This document shows, in pieces, positions 62,533-64,000 of a DNA stretch of 64,000 nt (position 1 is the stretch's first letter; each line of letters opens with the position of its first letter). Under the pieces are notes generated by a model, which saw only the letters and a program-made list of their open reading frames with translations, was not told the origin of the DNA and ran no database searches. The DNA lies in the NCBI GenBank assembly GCA_041984235.1, contig JBHIYN010000018.1, positions 1 through 64,000 on the forward strand. The letters run 5' to 3'. The position numbers were made by a program, and so were the translations under genes. Source of the stretch: JBHIYN01 sp041984235. GTDB lineage: Bacteria > Pseudomonadota > Gammaproteobacteria > Ga0077536.

Positions 62533-62832
62533 GACGGTTGTGACGGTCCTCGCTGAGGCTGGCCCGGGTCCATCGCGATACGGCCCCGGCAGGGCTGTGA
62601 TTCAGATTCCGCCCGGTAACCGCGTCCGGAGTGCGGCAGGGATAAGTCACCACGGTGCGACGACAACTTGTCCGTGGTAACGGCCCGGCACCTTGGTGGC
62701 CAGCAGCACCCCCGCACCGTGGCGATTTTGCAGGCTGCGGGCGATAATTCCACCCGGTTTGGCGCAGCGCAGGCGCGCCGCCCGGGCCGCGGCTCATTGT
62801 GCCGTGTCGTTGAACAAAGCGCGAGTACCCGG
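62533..62832. other. Divergent intergenic region, no gene seen
   Basis: 300 nt between the CRTAC1-like gene and the gene entering from 62833, read in opposite directions. It should hold both promoters; I saw no clear -10/-35 pair or hairpin. The right-hand gene's frame runs open into this region (a TTG lies at 62797), so its start may be a little further left than annotated. Confidence 0.5.
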
Positions 62833-64000
62833 ATGATCCTGATTGGCTCACAGGCCGCACTGTTGCGGGGGGTGGCGATGCCGGCCAGGCCGACCGATCT
62901 TGATCTCGTCGGCACACGCACCGAGATGGAGCGCTTCCGCCACGCGAACCGCGAGGTCATCGAGTCGGAGAGCACGCTGCACGGCCACCGCACGCATTTC
63001 GTGCTGAAGGCGGGACTGGACTGGAAGACCGTGGAGTTCGACCACGAGCAATCGGCGTCCGACCGCATGCTCGAAGCGCTGTGCCCCGAAACCACGTCCG
63101 TGCTCAACTCCACGGTCCACCTGCCGGGCATCAACGTCCTTTACCTGACCAAGCGGGCGCATGCCAACCTGGCCCTCAATTTCCAGAAGACGCTCGTCCA
63201 CATGACGTTGCTGAAGCCGCGGACCACCCCGTTCTCCGCGGCGGAGACGGCCTACTACGAAGCACGCAAGGCGGAATGCCTGGGCCGCTTCGAGAAACAC
63301 CCCCAGCGCTTCACGCTGAACGTGTCCAACGACGAGTTCTTCGCCGTCTCCGACCACGTGCGCACCTACGAACACGACGACATGCACAAGGCGATCGCGT
63401 TCACCGCGGGTCAGCCACTGTATGAGCGCTGCAAACGCGACCTCGATTCCGCGCGCATCGAGCAGGACCTGTTCCTGGCGCTGCCGTTCGAGGACCAGAT
63501 CCGCATGGTGCAGGAAGAGTTCATGGTGGTCGGCCTGGAACGCTTCTACCTGCACAACCGTTCGATGACGGTCGACCAGGTGTACTGGACCGGAATGCTG
63601 AAGACCGTTCGCGACCTGTTCACGGGCTGGTTCCAGAACTATTGCCTGGACCATGCCGATCGCCTGGCCGGGGCGGCGCCCTACGATTTCGTCGCGCGTT
63701 TCGAGGCGGCCGAGAAAAACGGCGAGCTGCGTCTGATCGAGCGCGAGGAGGACGCGGCAGGGCGTGGCCTGGATGCCGCGCTCCGCCTGTTGTCGAGCAA
63801 CCGGCTGGCGGCTGCGGAAGCCTGTCTGCTCGACCTCGTCAAACGCGATGGCCCCACGGCGGACGTCCGCGTGCCGCTGTTCCTCGGCAGAATTGCCCGG
63901 CAGCGCGGGCAGAACGAGATTGCCGCCTATTACTTTCGCCAGGCGCTGCAGGCCGACGCCGACAGCTTCGAGGCGCTCAACGAACTCGGCAACGCTCTGC
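62833..64000 (+). CDS. Probable nucleotidyltransferase-fold protein with TPR-like C-terminus (partial)
   Basis: A frame without stops runs from ATG 62833 to the window end (389 aa visible). The N-terminus reads ILIGSQAALLRGVAMPARPTDLDLVGT: a GS turn followed by a DxD pair in a DLDL context, the signature of polymerase-beta-type nucleotidyltransferases. The middle (~residues 120-300) is not recognised. Near the end ARQRGQNEIAAYYFRQALQADADSFEALNELGNAL reads as a tetratricopeptide repeat. The substrate and C-terminus are outside view. An upstream TTG at 62797 is also possible as start. Confidence 0.7.
   Translation, partial: MILIGSQAALLRGVAMPARPTDLDLVGTRTEMERFRHANREVIESESTLHGHRTHFVLKAGLDWKTVEFDHEQSASDRMLEALCPETTSVLNSTVHLPGINVLYLTKRAHANLALNFQKTLVHMTLLKPRTTPFSAAETAYYEARKAECLGRFEKHPQRFTLNVSNDEFFAVSDHVRTYEHDDMHKAIAFTAGQPLYERCKRDLDSARIEQDLFLALPFEDQIRMVQEEFMVVGLERFYLHNRSMTVDQVYWTGMLKTVRDLFTGWFQNYCLDHADRLAGAAPYDFVARFEAAEKNGELRLIEREEDAAGRGLDAALRLLSSNRLAAAEACLLDLVKRDGPTADVRVPLFLGRIARQRGQNEIAAYYFRQALQADADSFEALNELGNAL

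Overview
The window is GC-rich, gene-dense bacterial chromosome. The gene families suggest an aerobic, Gram-negative, oxidatively versatile bacterium, most likely a gammaproteobacterium. Evidence: an RND efflux operon, PEP-CTERM and VPLPA-CTERM surface proteins (exosortase-type envelope sorting), a CYP153-type alkane hydroxylase, three Baeyer-Villiger monooxygenases (BVMOs), several crotonases, flavin oxidoreductases and two catalase-peroxidases. I cannot name a species. The profile fits hydrocarbon- or terpenoid/ketone-degrading lineages, but that is inference.

Layout. 1-3015: a TetR-controlled RND efflux operon, cut at the window start. 3305-6510: a small accessory island with a broken transposase, a HigBA-type toxin-antitoxin pair, a gene-poor AT-richer stretch with GGGGGTAT-type repeats (possible recombination site), and a type IV AbiE toxin-antitoxin pair. 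6706-8610: a VPLPA-CTERM protein and an SMP-30 hydrolase. 8972-13970: a CYP153 operon (P450, [2Fe-2S] ferredoxin, small membrane protein, two crotonases) divergent from an AraC regulator, with tandem 22-bp repeats between them. 14078-23732: two BVMOs, an aldehyde dehydrogenase, a periplasmic catalase-peroxidase, an F420-type/LLM oxidoreductase and a crotonase. 24015-28562: an FAD oxidoreductase with MarR, and a class III aminotransferase divergent from an XRE-cupin regulator. 28633-32295: an operon of a third BVMO, a probable selenoprotein of the GrdB-like family (in-frame TGA plus a SECIS-like hairpin) and an alpha/beta hydrolase. 32368-32478: a MITE/REP-like hairpin element. 33100-39585: an amidohydrolase with LysR, a PEP-CTERM protein, and an LLM monooxygenase with TetR.

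39838-45366: an acetoin/2-oxoacid dehydrogenase-like operon (Zn-alcohol dehydrogenase, SDR, E1 alpha, E1 beta, E2). The E2 carries a C-terminal OsmC peroxidase domain and no E3 gene is nearby. 45573-52642: a cold-shock gene, then a catabolic run (acetoacetate-decarboxylase-like, VOC, MFS, 3-hydroxyisobutyrate-dehydrogenase-like, MmgE/PrpD, CMD, metallo-beta-lactamase, SnoaL-like). 52898-55066: a second, cytoplasmic catalase-peroxidase. 55141-60351: a hydantoinase/oxoprolinase pair with a small zinc-ribbon protein, plus an acyl-CoA dehydrogenase. 60550-62532: a secreted CRTAC1-like protein. 62833-end: a probable nucleotidyltransferase-TPR protein, cut by the window end.

The most notable items are (1) the TGA-interrupted GrdB-like gene with UxxC motif and SECIS-like hairpin, (2) the E2-OsmC fusion, which places a lipoyl-dependent peroxidase on a lipoyl-bearing acyltransferase, (3) a recurring promoter-like GTAWACTGTC element upstream of several genes, and (4) paired periplasmic and cytoplasmic catalase-peroxidases, the former with a perfect 19-bp palindrome upstream.
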